Assembly (NCBI GenBank): GCA_023416585.1
Contig: JAEZHM010000154.1
Location: 1-64,000, forward strand
Source of the DNA: Bacillota bacterium
GTDB lineage: Bacteria; Bacillota; Clostridia; Christensenellales; Aristaeellaceae
Direction of reading: 5' to 3'
Length of the DNA: 64,000 nucleotides
Shown one piece after another: positions 1 to 8,210 of this stretch. The notes beneath the pieces were generated by a model. The model saw only the letters and a list, made by a program, of their open reading frames with translations, was not told the DNA's origin and made no database searches. Each line of letters begins with the position of its first letter. Position 1 is the stretch's first letter. Both the position numbers and the translations under genes were made by a program.

Positions 1-96
1 AACCTGATAGCCGCGGCGCAAAATGTGCTGCTAAATAAGTACTTTGACGCGCAGGAAAAGAAAGCTGCCGCCGTGGGAGAGGGGACTGTGAAATGA
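1..96 (+). CDS. yidC: C-terminal end of probable YidC/Oxa1 membrane insertase (partial)
   Basis: An open frame enters from the left edge and ends at TGA 94-96, giving 31 residues that finish AAAVGEGTVK. Its stop overlaps the start codon of the next gene (ATGA at 93-96), so the two are translationally coupled. In most Firmicutes the gene directly before jag is yidC/spoIIIJ, and a charged, Ala/Lys-rich cytoplasmic tail is usual for that insertase. The visible piece holds no diagnostic motif, so the name rests on synteny alone. Confidence 0.5.
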   Translation, partial: NLIAAAQNVLLNKYFDAQEKKAAAVGEGTVK

Positions 97-1040
97 AAAC
101 GTACGAATCGTCTGCAAAAACCATTGAAGAAGCCATATCTGCCGGTTTGGAACATTTGGGTGTCTCCATAGGTGAAGTTACCATCGACATTCTGGAGGAA
201 GGCAGCAAAGGCTTGTTCGGCCTGTTCGGAAGCCGCCTGGCCAAGGTGCGCCTGACACTGAAGGATCAGGAAGAGGAAGAGTCCATTTGGAACGCGTTGT
301 CCAGGGAAAGTGGAAAGAGCGCAAGGGACAGCGAAAAGCCTATAAAAGAGAAAAGGGCCAAAGAGGAGAGCCTCAAAAAGGAACAGCCCAAGCAGGCAGC
401 CAGGAAAGAAGAAGAAAGCAAGGGCGAGACCGTAAAAGAAGAACCGAAAAGGCCGGCGGAAAAGAAGCCTGCCCCCAGGGCGGCTCTCAAGGAAAGCCAT
501 CCAACTGAAGTAAAGCCTGCTCAGCCCCAGGAACCGGTAGTTCCGGCACCTCAGGCCGATTCCTCTTCTCCCGAAGGTAAAGCTCAGCAGTTCCTGCAGA
601 CGCTGACGACCCTGATGGGCGTAGGTGTAAGCGTGGCTGTCTCCCGGGATGAGGAAGGCAATGTGCTGGTGAATATGCAGGGTGATACACTGGGCATATT
701 GATCGGACGCCGGGGCGAAACGCTGGATGCGCTGCAGTACTTGACCAGCCTGATGGTGAACAAGGGGTCTGAGCAATATATTCGCGTAACGCTGGATACG
801 GAAAATTACCGCGCAAAGCGGGAGGAAGCCTTGACCCGCCTGGCCAACCGCATGGCTAACAGAGCTATCAAAACGGGCCGCAAAGTAGTGCTCGAGCCCA
901 TGAACCCCTATGAGCGCCGCATCCTCCACAGTGCGCTGCAGACGAATGAAGCCGTGACCACCCACAGCGAGGGCGAAGAACCCAACCGCCATGTAGTTAT
1001 CACTCTTAAAAATGATAAAAACGTAAAGGCAGCTCAGTAA
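93..1040 (+). CDS. khpB: Jag/KhpB (SpoIIIJ-associated) RNA-binding protein
   Basis: A 315-residue protein with the three-part Jag architecture. Residues 1-55 form the Jag_N domain, with the typical GSKGLFGLFGSRLAKVRL segment. Residues about 60-155 are a low-complexity Lys/Glu/Pro linker. Residues about 165-240 are a KH domain with the loop GILIGRRGETLDALQ, and the C-terminus (about 250-310) is an R3H domain with the PMNPYERRILHSAL signature. KhpB proteins bind RNA, often with KhpA, and affect cell division, elongation and sporulation in Firmicutes. The gene overlaps its upstream neighbour by 4 nt and is closed by a strong terminator. The linker is long and acidic-basic mixed, but this is common in the family. 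Confidence 0.95.
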   Translation: MKTYESSAKTIEEAISAGLEHLGVSIGEVTIDILEEGSKGLFGLFGSRLAKVRLTLKDQEEEESIWNALSRESGKSARDSEKPIKEKRAKEESLKKEQPKQAARKEEESKGETVKEEPKRPAEKKPAPRAALKESHPTEVKPAQPQEPVVPAPQADSSSPEGKAQQFLQTLTTLMGVGVSVAVSRDEEGNVLVNMQGDTLGILIGRRGETLDALQYLTSLMVNKGSEQYIRVTLDTENYRAKREEALTRLANRMANRAIKTGRKVVLEPMNPYERRILHSALQTNEAVTTHSEGEEPNRHVVITLKNDKNVKAAQ

Positions 1041-1056
1041 AGCAGCTTTTCCATGT

Positions 1057-1084
1057 AAAAAGTGACGCGATTGCGTCACTTTTT
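1057..1084 (+). terminator. Rho-independent terminator after khpB
   Basis: A 12-bp perfect stem (1057-1068 with 1073-1084) with a GATT loop. The A-rich 5' arm and T-rich 3' arm make it work in either direction. It lies 16 nt after the khpB stop and separates it from the next gene. Confidence 0.85.
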
Positions 1085-1125
1085 GTAATGGGCCGGAAGT
1101 TAATACTGTATGAGGAGGCATTTGT

Positions 1126-2178
1126 ATGCAGGAGGAAGTCGTCAAAAAGCGTCAGGAGATCGTATTTGACTTGTTCCCGGAAGGGATCCCCGCCCTTTGG
1201 TGCCCGATGATCGTACATTATACGCCCAAGGGGCAAATCGATCTTGACCACATGGAAAAGCATATGCGCTTTATGATCCCGGATGTACGCTCGTTCCTGC
1301 TCTTAGGCTCCGCGGGAGACGGCTGGGAGCTTAACCCCGGCGAAAAGGAAACGCTGCTCCGTGCCTGCGTTGAATGGTCGAAACGGTATGGTATCCGCAT
1401 GCTGCTAGGCGTGCTGCAGCCGGAATTAGGGGAAAGCCGCAGGGAGGTTGAAAAATGGGTGGAATGGCTCAAGGCCTATGCAAATACCCGGGACGCGGCG
1501 CAGGCCATGCTATATTGCGGAATAGTGGGTTTCACCGTGTGCGCGCCCAGGGGTGCGGAGCTTTCTCAGCAAACGATCCTGGATGATTTGGAAAGCGTCC
1601 TCCAGTTGAATCTGCCTGTTGCCATCTATCAATTGCCCCAAATGACGAAAAATGAGATCGCTCCGGAAACACTGAGCCTTCTGGCTGGGAAATATCCCAA
1701 TTTCTACTTGTTTAAGGATACCAGCGGGACGGACCGAGCGCTGCTCTCAGGGCTGGACTTTGGCGGTATCTATTTTGTGCGTGGTATGGAAGGAGCCTAC
1801 TTTGACTGGTTCGCTATGAACAAGGTACGATATCCCGGCTTTTTGCTCAGCAGTGCCAATTGCTTTGCTTCCACGTTAATGCGGATGCTTACAGCCGCCA
1901 GCGCGGGGGATGATACCCTCGCCAAATCATGCTCCGATCAGGTGCAGGGGATGATAGACGCCGTGCTTAACAATACCGCTAGCTTGGCTGGCGGAAACGT
2001 GTTTGCCAATACCAACAAGTGCTTCGAGCATTGCCTGGCCTATGGGCCGCAGTGGATGCAATCGCCACTGCCCATGCGTCACTGCGGGGAAACCATTCCA
2101 GCGTCCTATATCAGTTTTGCGGCGCAGATCCTGGAGAAATTCGGATTTATGCCCGAAAAGGGGTACCTGCAGGAATAA
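1126..2178 (+). CDS. Dihydrodipicolinate synthase / N-acetylneuraminate lyase family aldolase
   Basis: A 350-residue TIM-barrel class I aldolase of the DapA/NanA family. Visible signatures are the early GSAGDGWELNPGEK segment (residues 61-74, corresponding to GTTGE in DapA), Tyr168 in YQLP, and the Schiff-base lysine at 197 in YLFKDTSG. It is longer than ordinary DapA (about 290 residues), with inserts around 120-150 and a C-terminal extension, so it is probably not the lysine-pathway enzyme. It stands alone between two terminators with no sugar-acid or lysine genes nearby, so the substrate (a 2-keto acid with pyruvate) cannot be named. The start is set by GAGGAGG about 9 nt upstream. Confidence 0.8.
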   Translation: MQEEVVKKRQEIVFDLFPEGIPALWCPMIVHYTPKGQIDLDHMEKHMRFMIPDVRSFLLLGSAGDGWELNPGEKETLLRACVEWSKRYGIRMLLGVLQPELGESRREVEKWVEWLKAYANTRDAAQAMLYCGIVGFTVCAPRGAELSQQTILDDLESVLQLNLPVAIYQLPQMTKNEIAPETLSLLAGKYPNFYLFKDTSGTDRALLSGLDFGGIYFVRGMEGAYFDWFAMNKVRYPGFLLSSANCFASTLMRMLTAASAGDDTLAKSCSDQVQGMIDAVLNNTASLAGGNVFANTNKCFEHCLAYGPQWMQSPLPMRHCGETIPASYISFAAQILEKFGFMPEKGYLQE

Positions 2179-2200
2179 TGGCGTTCTTATACCAGAATAT

Positions 2201-2244
2201 GAAAGCGCTCCTCTTCCTTCAATCGTAGGAAGAGGAGCGCTTTC
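2201..2244 (+). terminator. Long hairpin terminator after the DapA-family gene
   Basis: An 18-bp perfect stem (2201-2218 with 2227-2244) with an 8-nt loop. The 3' tract is only TTTC, but the stem is very stable and closes the single-gene unit. Confidence 0.75.
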
Positions 2245-2314
2245 ATCTATGCATTACAGCTTATAGGGGATATGAAAGGAAAGGTGAATGCAATTCCCAA
2301 AATCGAACAATAAC

Positions 2315-2343
2315 TTGACATCATCGGAAATCAGTAATATACT
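2315..2343 (+). promoter_or_regulatory. Sigma-A promoter for the 2378-3206 operon
   Basis: TTGACA at 2315-2320 and TATACT at 2338-2343 with a 17-bp spacer, about 35 bp before the first start codon. This is a near-consensus vegetative promoter. Confidence 0.8.
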
Positions 2344-2377
2344 AAATTAGTAAAATACTTAAAGCGAGGGAAACCAG

Positions 2378-2902
2378 ATGAAAATTCCTGTAACACTCAA
2401 GCACAAGCCTGTGATCGTCAGTGAAAACTATGCCAATGTAGACGGGCGCATGGCTTATCATACCGATGCCCAGGGTTTGTCCCTGGGGCTGGCCCAGTGG
2501 AATGACCGGGGCAAGGTGGATATATCCGCCAAGGTATGGCGTTATACGGGGGAAAAGTGGTCGCGCCAGTCGGAGGAACTTCCCCTGCACCGTGTGCTGG
2601 ATCTTGCTATTTTGATTTGCCGGGCCAAGCAGCACTTTCAGGATGCCTACAGGTATCCCAAATTATATGATGACGGAAAGCCACAGCTGGGTCGTATTCC
2701 CCTACAAGGGGATGCCATGACGGTGGAAGTCTGTCTTGATAATCCGCTCATCGACGAGGATATTCGCTTGTTTCAAGATGTGCTGCAGAAGGATGACGAG
2801 CTTTTATCGGAACGGTTGCATTTGTTATCTGATTTATTAAAGGAAATGGGGTATGGCCATGGATACGCGGGAGAAACGAAAAAGTCTTCAAAGGGCATAT
2901 AA
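2378..2902 (+). CDS. Hypothetical protein, DUF6530-like
   Basis: A 174-residue soluble protein without signal peptide or membrane segment. The N-terminal half carries a conserved-looking block (HKPVIVSENY, then GLSLGLAQWNDRGKVDISAK, then EELPLHRVLDLAILICRA) that I associate from memory with the uncharacterised family DUF6530; the name is uncertain. It is preceded by a near-consensus promoter and its 3' end overlaps the next gene by about 50 bp, so the two form a coupled pair. Function is unknown. The conserved WNDRGKVDISAK block and the charged C-terminal helical part (about 120-165) are the only clear landmarks. Confidence 0.7.
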   Translation: MKIPVTLKHKPVIVSENYANVDGRMAYHTDAQGLSLGLAQWNDRGKVDISAKVWRYTGEKWSRQSEELPLHRVLDLAILICRAKQHFQDAYRYPKLYDDGKPQLGRIPLQGDAMTVEVCLDNPLIDEDIRLFQDVLQKDDELLSERLHLLSDLLKEMGYGHGYAGETKKSSKGI

Positions 2903-3206
2903 AGAAGCTGACGAGGTTGGCTGTGTCGCGCTGTATGAAAACATGGTGAACGGAAAATACCTGATCGTTGGCGAGCCTAACCTAAGGGGAACGGAGAGCC
3001 GGTTTCAGTTTTCCAAGGAAATGAACGGCTGCGCCCATATGCGCTTGAGTAAGGATTGGGCTATATTCGGCACAGAAGCTTTTTCACTGACCATACTGGA
3101 TACATTGAAAAAGGGTCCGGATCAGACTACGAAGGAATTTAAGGAGGAACTTGCGGCGCTGGCGGATATGTATCGAAACGGGAGGCCGGCGGAGCTTTCC
3201 TATTGA
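2853..3206 (+). CDS. Small GIY-YIG-like protein with a degenerate active site
   Basis: A 117-residue protein. The segment VALYENMVNGKYLIVGEPNL, followed by RFQFSKEMNGCAHMRLSKDW and IFGTEAFSLTILDTL, follows the order of the GIY-YIG nuclease fold (two beta strands with GIY/YIG, the Arg helix, then the KDWxxFGxExF block). The first strand reads VALY and the second YLIVG, so the GIY and YIG triplets are both altered. Small Firmicute proteins of this type are usually annotated as GIY-YIG family, but catalysis is doubtful. It overlaps the upstream gene by about 50 bp, and ATG 2859 is an alternative start. A terminator follows at 3226. Confidence 0.65.
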   Translation: MAMDTREKRKSLQRAYKEADEVGCVALYENMVNGKYLIVGEPNLRGTESRFQFSKEMNGCAHMRLSKDWAIFGTEAFSLTILDTLKKGPDQTTKEFKEELAALADMYRNGRPAELSY

Positions 3207-3225
3207 TGGGCTATGAAAAAACGTA

Positions 3226-3267
3226 AAAAGCAAGCGGCAGGAGCAAGAGCCCTGCCCGCTTGCTTTT
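3226..3267. terminator. Bidirectional terminator between convergent genes
   Basis: A GC-rich stem (about 16 bp with one bulge) flanked by A-rich sequence on the left and CTTTTAT on the right. It can serve the plus-strand operon ending at 3206 and the minus-strand gene ending at 3284. Confidence 0.8.
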
Positions 3268-3283
3268 ATAGTTGATCACTTAT

Positions 3284-4396
3284 TTATTGCACGCCGCCTT
3301 TTTCGGGGTCGCTGACGGCTGCTTGCATATATTCGTTCTTTATGAAATCGCAAACTTCCCCTACAGGCAATATTTCAGATGCCTTAAAAGCGTTTGCGCC
3401 TGCGAAAGCGAAGCCGTTTTTGAGATTTCCTTTTTTGGCATTGATGAGCGCAAGCGCAATGCAATAGGGGCTGTTTTTGTATTCGCAGGTGGTGATGCAG
3501 TGATAGGGGCAATGGAATGGAGTTTTATTTCCCGCGTTAACGCTGTGGATAAAATCATTAACGATCACTCTACCAGGCAGGCCAACCGGGCTTTTAATGA
3601 TGCCTATATCTTCCTCGCTGGCATGTATATAGGCATTTTTGAAACCGATTGATGCATCGCATTCTTCGGTGGTAACGAATCGGGTCGCCATTTGTACCCC
3701 CGCTGCACCAAGTTTCATGATATTGTACATATCTTCGCCGGTATATATGCCACCGCCTGCGATAATCGGAATCGGCTTGCCAAACTCATCTTCAAACGGT
3801 TTTACGCTGTTCACCACATCCACAACGATTTTTTCCAACGCACATTCCGGATCGTTGATCTGCTCCGGCTTGAAACCGAGATGTCCACCTGCCTTGGGGC
3901 CTTCCACCACAAAAGCATCCGGAATATAGTTGTACTTGCCTGCCCATTTTTTAATGAGAAGGGTTGCAGCTTTTGCTGATGAGACAATGGGGATGAGTTT
4001 GGTTCTGGATGATTTGCCAAGATATTCGGGGAGGTTCAGCGGCAACCCGGCCCCGGAAAAAATGGCATCTACACCCTCCTCTACAGATGTTTTAACAAGT
4101 TCAGCGAAGTTTGAAAGTGCCACCATAATGTTAACGCCTATAATGCCTTGTGTGAGCTTTCGTGCTTTCCTGATTTCATTTCGCAGCGCCCTTAAATTTG
4201 CCTCAAGATAATTGGACGATCCATCATATTCCAACATACCTATTCCCGCGGCTGCAATCACGCCTATGCCTCCTTGATTGGCAACGGCTGAAGCCAAACC
4301 GGACAGGGAAACGCCAACACCCATCCCGCCTTGAATGATGGGAAGCTTAGCTATGAGGTCTCCGATTCTAAGTTCCGCTATTTTTCCAATATTCAT
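3284..4396 (-). CDS. Nitronate monooxygenase / FabK-like FMN-dependent oxidoreductase
   Basis: A 370-residue FMN-binding TIM-barrel protein of the nitronate monooxygenase (2-nitropropane dioxygenase) superfamily. The N-terminus has the hallmark PIIQGGMGVGVSLSGLASAV. The middle has EGPKAGGHLG, and the phosphate-binding part reads PIIAGGGIYTGEDM followed by GAAGVQMATRF. The C-terminal quarter has clustered cysteines (CPYHCITTCEY), as in the clostridial flavin oxidoreductase subgroup. Members oxidise alkyl nitronates or act as enoyl-ACP reductases (FabK). No fatty acid genes are nearby, so a detoxifying or unknown role is more likely. It is a single-gene unit on the minus strand with its own promoter. 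Confidence 0.85.
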   Translation of the reverse strand: MNIGKIAELRIGDLIAKLPIIQGGMGVGVSLSGLASAVANQGGIGVIAAAGIGMLEYDGSSNYLEANLRALRNEIRKARKLTQGIIGVNIMVALSNFAELVKTSVEEGVDAIFSGAGLPLNLPEYLGKSSRTKLIPIVSSAKAATLLIKKWAGKYNYIPDAFVVEGPKAGGHLGFKPEQINDPECALEKIVVDVVNSVKPFEDEFGKPIPIIAGGGIYTGEDMYNIMKLGAAGVQMATRFVTTEECDASIGFKNAYIHASEEDIGIIKSPVGLPGRVIVNDFIHSVNAGNKTPFHCPYHCITTCEYKNSPYCIALALINAKKGNLKNGFAFAGANAFKASEILPVGEVCDFIKNEYMQAAVSDPEKGGVQ

Positions 4397-4427
4397 TCAT
4401 AAGCTCCTTGCATATATTTTCATATGC

Positions 4428-4436
4428 ATTATAACA
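4428..4436 (-). promoter_or_regulatory. Extended -10 promoter for the nitronate monooxygenase gene
   Basis: On the minus strand the sequence reads TGTTATAAT, an extended -10 element, about 32 bp before the start codon. No good -35 lies at 17 bp, which is tolerated with the TGn extension. Confidence 0.55.
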
Positions 4437-4563
4437 CACGGATCAGGTAGAAAGAGCAATCGTCAAAATTTATTTTGAGCCATCATTCAAGCACCAAATT
4501 TAGGTTTTGCCAATTCATCATCAAAGAATGCTATAAACATGCGAGGGGGTTACAGGAAGAGCA

Positions 4564-5751
4564 TCATGTTATTGAAATCTTCTGCCTGTATCCTTCGCCC
4601 AGGGGAAGGCCGGTGCCCATTGACCAAAAATCATAAGCTGCCATGTCCAAAAGGAAGGAAGCATCCTTCGCCTGGCGGGCGGCTTTCGTATACAAAAGCC
4701 CCTTGGGCAGGGAGCTCAAATAGCTCCTGGCATGCGGGCGAAAGCCCAGAAGGCGGAAGGATTGGGGATTGCATTGGTTCAGGCAGCTTGATGTCATATC
4801 CAGCAATATGTGCGTCAGCAGCCTGTTTAGCCGGGCATGAGTATACCGTTTTGTTTTCAGGGCGGCAAGCAGGCTTTGGCGTGATGCGTGCATGGGGGAA
4901 AGGCGAGTAATACGGTGTTCCAGCCCCTCACTGACGTTGGGAAATTGAAGCAGCGAATCTTCATTCAGGTGTCGAAGTTTCTCCCGAAGCAGCATATCCA
5001 GCGCCTCCGGGCGGTGAACTGCGCCATCCTCCAAAGCTTTCAAAAGCAGCGGCAGCGCATCTTCCGGGATCATTTTATCCATTTGGTGCCAGTTGCCCCG
5101 GCGTATGGCTTCCCGGACAGCGGTGGCGGAGGCAAAGCCCTCCTTAAAGCCGGTATCATGATAATCCCCAAGACGCTTCACAGGAACGGGCACCATGGCG
5201 CTGTTTATACGGAGCATTGCCCGAAGATAGCATATGGCCAGCACGTTGTTGGGGGCGGATACGACGCCACCCTTAACATGATCCAGGCAATCCTGCAAGG
5301 CGCTGCCTTGGGCTTTTGCATGGGATTGGCCTTTTTTAAGCCCTGAGCGCAAGGCTTGCTGAAAAGCATCCGTCGGCTTTTCCAATAGCATCGCCGCTTG
5401 CTGTAAGCTTATTAGATCCTCATTCTCACAGCCGAAGGAAATACAGTCTGCTTTCAGCGCCTCCAAGATGGACACGCCGCCCAGCGCAAAGAATTCTGCT
5501 TCCCGCACGGCATAAGCGGCAGGCAGTTCCACCACCACGTCCGCGCCGCAGGAAAGCGCCATTTCCGCCCGCAGCCCGGGGGATAGGATCGCCGCGTCGC
5601 CACGCTGGGTGAAAGGCCCGCTCATGACACACACCAGCACCTGAGCGCCGGATAATTCCCTGGCCATTTGCAATTGGTATGCGTGTCCCTTGTGGAAGGG
5701 ATTGTATTCACAGATCACCCCGCATACGCGGGATGTTGACGAAAAGGCCAT
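4564..5751 (-). CDS. tmcAL: tRNA(Met) cytidine acetate ligase TmcAL (YlbM family)
   Basis: A 395-residue nucleotidyltransferase-fold enzyme. TmcAL makes N4-acetylcytidine at the wobble position of elongator tRNA-Met from acetate and ATP through acetyl-adenylate. The N-terminal adenylation motif NPFHKGHAYQL (residues 17-27, the HxGH site), then MSGPFTQRGDAA and the acidic block GADVVVELP, are characteristic. The start at 5751 is preferred over an upstream in-frame ATG at 5799 because AAAGGAAAGGA sits just upstream of it. The gene is divergent from pta-ackA. Free acetate is both its substrate and the product of AckA, although a functional link is only inference. Confidence 0.9.
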   Translation of the reverse strand: MAFSSTSRVCGVICEYNPFHKGHAYQLQMARELSGAQVLVCVMSGPFTQRGDAAILSPGLRAEMALSCGADVVVELPAAYAVREAEFFALGGVSILEALKADCISFGCENEDLISLQQAAMLLEKPTDAFQQALRSGLKKGQSHAKAQGSALQDCLDHVKGGVVSAPNNVLAICYLRAMLRINSAMVPVPVKRLGDYHDTGFKEGFASATAVREAIRRGNWHQMDKMIPEDALPLLLKALEDGAVHRPEALDMLLREKLRHLNEDSLLQFPNVSEGLEHRITRLSPMHASRQSLLAALKTKRYTHARLNRLLTHILLDMTSSCLNQCNPQSFRLLGFRPHARSYLSSLPKGLLYTKAARQAKDASFLLDMAAYDFWSMGTGLPLGEGYRQKISIT

Positions 5752-5811
5752 ATGAGGTTCCTTTCCTTTGTTTTTCATGGGTATTTTCCATTTGGGCACA
5801 AGTTTATTCTC

Positions 5812-5820
5812 ATTTTAGCA
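5812..5820 (-). promoter_or_regulatory. Candidate extended -10 promoter for tmcAL
   Basis: On the minus strand TGCTAAAAT (extended -10 type) lies about 60 bp before the chosen start of tmcAL. The -35 region is weak (TGAAAA). Confidence 0.4.
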
Positions 5821-5853
5821 TATATAACCCTTTATTTTCACCTGGAAATCCTG

Positions 5854-5859
5854 TATAAT
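5854..5859 (+). promoter_or_regulatory. -10 box of the pta-ackA promoter
   Basis: A consensus TATAAT lies 61 bp before the pta start. The -35 hexamer at 17 bp is TTTATT, so the promoter may depend on the -10 or on an activator. Confidence 0.5.
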
Positions 5860-5920
5860 AGATTGGTTGGAAGAGTAGGCGCGTTTTTCGCGTTCATTTT
5901 TATGTCAAGGAGGCTTTTTT

Positions 5921-6916
5921 ATGTCTGTTCTGGAGAAGATCAAAACAAAAGCCAGGCAAAATGTGAAGCATATCGTACTGGCGGAAGGGACAGAGCCCCG
6001 CACCGTGCGGGCATCGGCCCGCATTGTGGCGGAAGGCGTCGCCCGCGTTACGCTGGTGGGTCCAGCAGATGAAATTAAGAAAGTAGCCGCCCAGTTTCAG
6101 GTGAACCTTGAGGGCGTCCATATAGAAGACCCTGCCGTCAGCTTAAAATCTGCACCCTATGCGCAGCTTTTGTATGACCTTCGCAAGAGCAAGGGCATGA
6201 CCATCGAAGAAGCGGACAAGCTGGTCCGCAATAATACGCTGTATTTTGCCACCGTCATGGTAAAGGCCGGGGACGCCGACGGTATGGTGGCCGGCGCCAT
6301 CAATTCCACCGGCAATACGCTGCGCCCTGCATTGCAAATCATCAAGACAGCGCCGGGCATTTCGGTAGTTTCCTCCTGTTTTCTGATGGAGCTTCCCAAC
6401 AAAAATTACGGGGACGACGGTGTTCTGGTTTTTGGTGACTGCGCCGTAATACCCAATCCCACCGTGGACGAGCTGGCCGCTATTGCTATCGCCAGCGCAA
6501 AAACGGGCAAGGAACTGACAGGTATGGATCCAAAGGTGGCCATGCTTTCCTTCTCCACCAAAGGTAGTGCTTCTCATGAGCTGGTAACAAAGGTGCAGGA
6601 AGCCACCAGGAAAGTCAAGGAACTGGCTCCTGGTCTCAATGTGGATGGCGAACTTCAGGCGGATGCTGCGCTGGTGGAATCCGTTGGCAAGCTGAAGAGC
6701 CCCGGCAGCCCGGTGGCCGGCCATGCGAATGTGTTGGTATTCCCCGATCTGCAGGCCGGCAACATCGGCTACAAGTTGGTACAGCGCCTGGCGGGTGCGG
6801 AGGCCATCGGACCTATTGTCCAGGGTCTGAACAAACCTGTGAACGATCTGAGCCGCGGCTGTTCTGTGGAAGATATCGTGAGTGTCGTAGCCATCACCGC
6901 CGTCAAGGCGCAGTAA
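5921..6916 (+). CDS. pta: Phosphate acetyltransferase
   Basis: A 331-residue single-domain Pta that interconverts acetyl-CoA and acetyl phosphate in the cytoplasm. The family blocks are present: LAEGTEPRTVRASA near the N-terminus, GMVAGAINSTGNTLRPALQ in the middle, and GELQADAALVESVGKLKSPGS followed by GHANVLVFPDLQAGNIGYKL near the C-terminus. The length matches the short bacterial form without the regulatory N-terminal DRTGG part. An AAGGAGG site precedes the start. It is 24 nt upstream of ackA, and the pair forms the acetate/ATP branch of fermentation. Confidence 0.97.
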   Translation: MSVLEKIKTKARQNVKHIVLAEGTEPRTVRASARIVAEGVARVTLVGPADEIKKVAAQFQVNLEGVHIEDPAVSLKSAPYAQLLYDLRKSKGMTIEEADKLVRNNTLYFATVMVKAGDADGMVAGAINSTGNTLRPALQIIKTAPGISVVSSCFLMELPNKNYGDDGVLVFGDCAVIPNPTVDELAAIAIASAKTGKELTGMDPKVAMLSFSTKGSASHELVTKVQEATRKVKELAPGLNVDGELQADAALVESVGKLKSPGSPVAGHANVLVFPDLQAGNIGYKLVQRLAGAEAIGPIVQGLNKPVNDLSRGCSVEDIVSVVAITAVKAQ

Positions 6917-6940
6917 TAGCTTAAAGGGAGAATTAATCAA

Positions 6941-8134
6941 ATGAAAATTCTGATTCTGAACGCCGGTTCCTCGTCGCTGAAGTACCAATTGATCGATATG
7001 CAGGATGAGTCCATCCTGGCCAAAGGCTTGGTGGAGCGCATCGGCATCGCAGGCAGCCAGATCAAGCAAACCGCGGGGAACAAGGTGTTCGAAGCCCAGG
7101 CACCCATGAAGGATCATGTGGAAGGCATCCAGTACATGCTGGCCGCACTGACCGACAAGGAAAAGGGCGTTGTGAAAAGCATGGACGAAATCGGTGCGGT
7201 AGGACACCGCGTGCTGCACGGCGGGGAAAAGTTCTCAGGTTCCGTATTGATCAACGAAGCTGTTATTGCCGCAATTGAGGAGAATATTCCCCTGGGACCT
7301 CTGCACAATCCCGCCAACCTGATGGGTATCCGCGCCTGCCAGAAGATTATGCCGAACACCCCCAATGTGGCTGTGTTCGATACGGCCTTCCATCAAACGA
7401 TGCCCAAAAAAGCGTATCTGTATGGCGTGCCCAAGGAATACTATACCCGCTTGAAGGTGCGCCGCTACGGTTTCCACGGCACTTCTCACCGCTATGTGAG
7501 CAAGCGCGCCGCCGAATTCCTGGGCCTGCCTGTGGAAGGACTCCGAGTCATTACCTGCCATTTGGGCAATGGCTCCTCCCTGGCAGCGGTGAAGGATGGC
7601 AAGTGCATCGATACCAGCATGGGCATCACGCCCTTGGAAGGTGTCGTGATGGGTACCCGCTCCGGCAATCTAGATCCGGCCGTGGTGCAGTTCATTGCCA
7701 ATAACGATCACAAAACGGTGAATGAGGTGCTGGACATCCTCAACAAGAAGTCCGGCCTCATCGGCCTTTCGGGCATCTCCAGCGATATGCGCGATATCGA
7801 CGCCGCAGCTGCAAATGGCCATGAGGACGCTATCACCGCCCGGGAGATGCTGGTGTACGGTATCCGCAAGTACATCGGTGCGTATGCCGCCGCCATGAAC
7901 GGGGTGGACGTAATCGTGTTTACCGCAGGCATCGGCGAAAACAACATCAACATCCGGCGCATGGTCATGGAAGGCTTTGAATACCTTGGCGCCAAGCTGG
8001 ATCTGAACAGGAACAACACCCGCGATGAAGCCATTATATCCACCGACGACAGCAAGGTGAAGATCGTAGTGATCCCCACCAATGAAGAGATCGTCATCGC
8101 AAGGGATACGTTGGAACTTGTTGCTTTAAAGTAA
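6941..8134 (+). CDS. ackA: Acetate kinase
   Basis: A 397-residue acetokinase that makes ATP and acetate from acetyl phosphate. It shows the N-terminal NAGSSSLKYQL, the mid-domain HRVLHGGEKFSGS and FHGTSHRYVSKRA blocks, the phosphate-binding CHLGNGSSLAAVKDG, and near the C-terminus FTAGIGENNINIR, the signatures of the ASKHA acetate kinase family. Length is standard. It is co-transcribed with pta, and a new promoter for the next operon starts 20 bp after its stop. Confidence 0.98.
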   Translation: MKILILNAGSSSLKYQLIDMQDESILAKGLVERIGIAGSQIKQTAGNKVFEAQAPMKDHVEGIQYMLAALTDKEKGVVKSMDEIGAVGHRVLHGGEKFSGSVLINEAVIAAIEENIPLGPLHNPANLMGIRACQKIMPNTPNVAVFDTAFHQTMPKKAYLYGVPKEYYTRLKVRRYGFHGTSHRYVSKRAAEFLGLPVEGLRVITCHLGNGSSLAAVKDGKCIDTSMGITPLEGVVMGTRSGNLDPAVVQFIANNDHKTVNEVLDILNKKSGLIGLSGISSDMRDIDAAAANGHEDAITAREMLVYGIRKYIGAYAAAMNGVDVIVFTAGIGENNINIRRMVMEGFEYLGAKLDLNRNNTRDEAIISTDDSKVKIVVIPTNEEIVIARDTLELVALK

Positions 8135-8153
8135 AGCTAGTAAAAATAAAGAT

Positions 8154-8181
8154 TGACAAATATCGCACTACATTCTATAAT
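8154..8181 (+). promoter_or_regulatory. Sigma-A promoter for the yceD-rpmF operon
   Basis: TTGACA at 8154-8159 and TATAAT at 8176-8181, both consensus, with a 16-bp spacer, about 30 bp before the yceD-like start. Confidence 0.85.
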
Positions 8182-8210
8182 AGGCGACGGTCACATTTTG
8201 AGGTGAAGGC

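Noticed and set aside
6143..7219. 358-codon minus-strand frame opposite pta-ackA
   Set aside because: It is antisense to two well-recognised genes and has a His/Gln-rich shadow composition.
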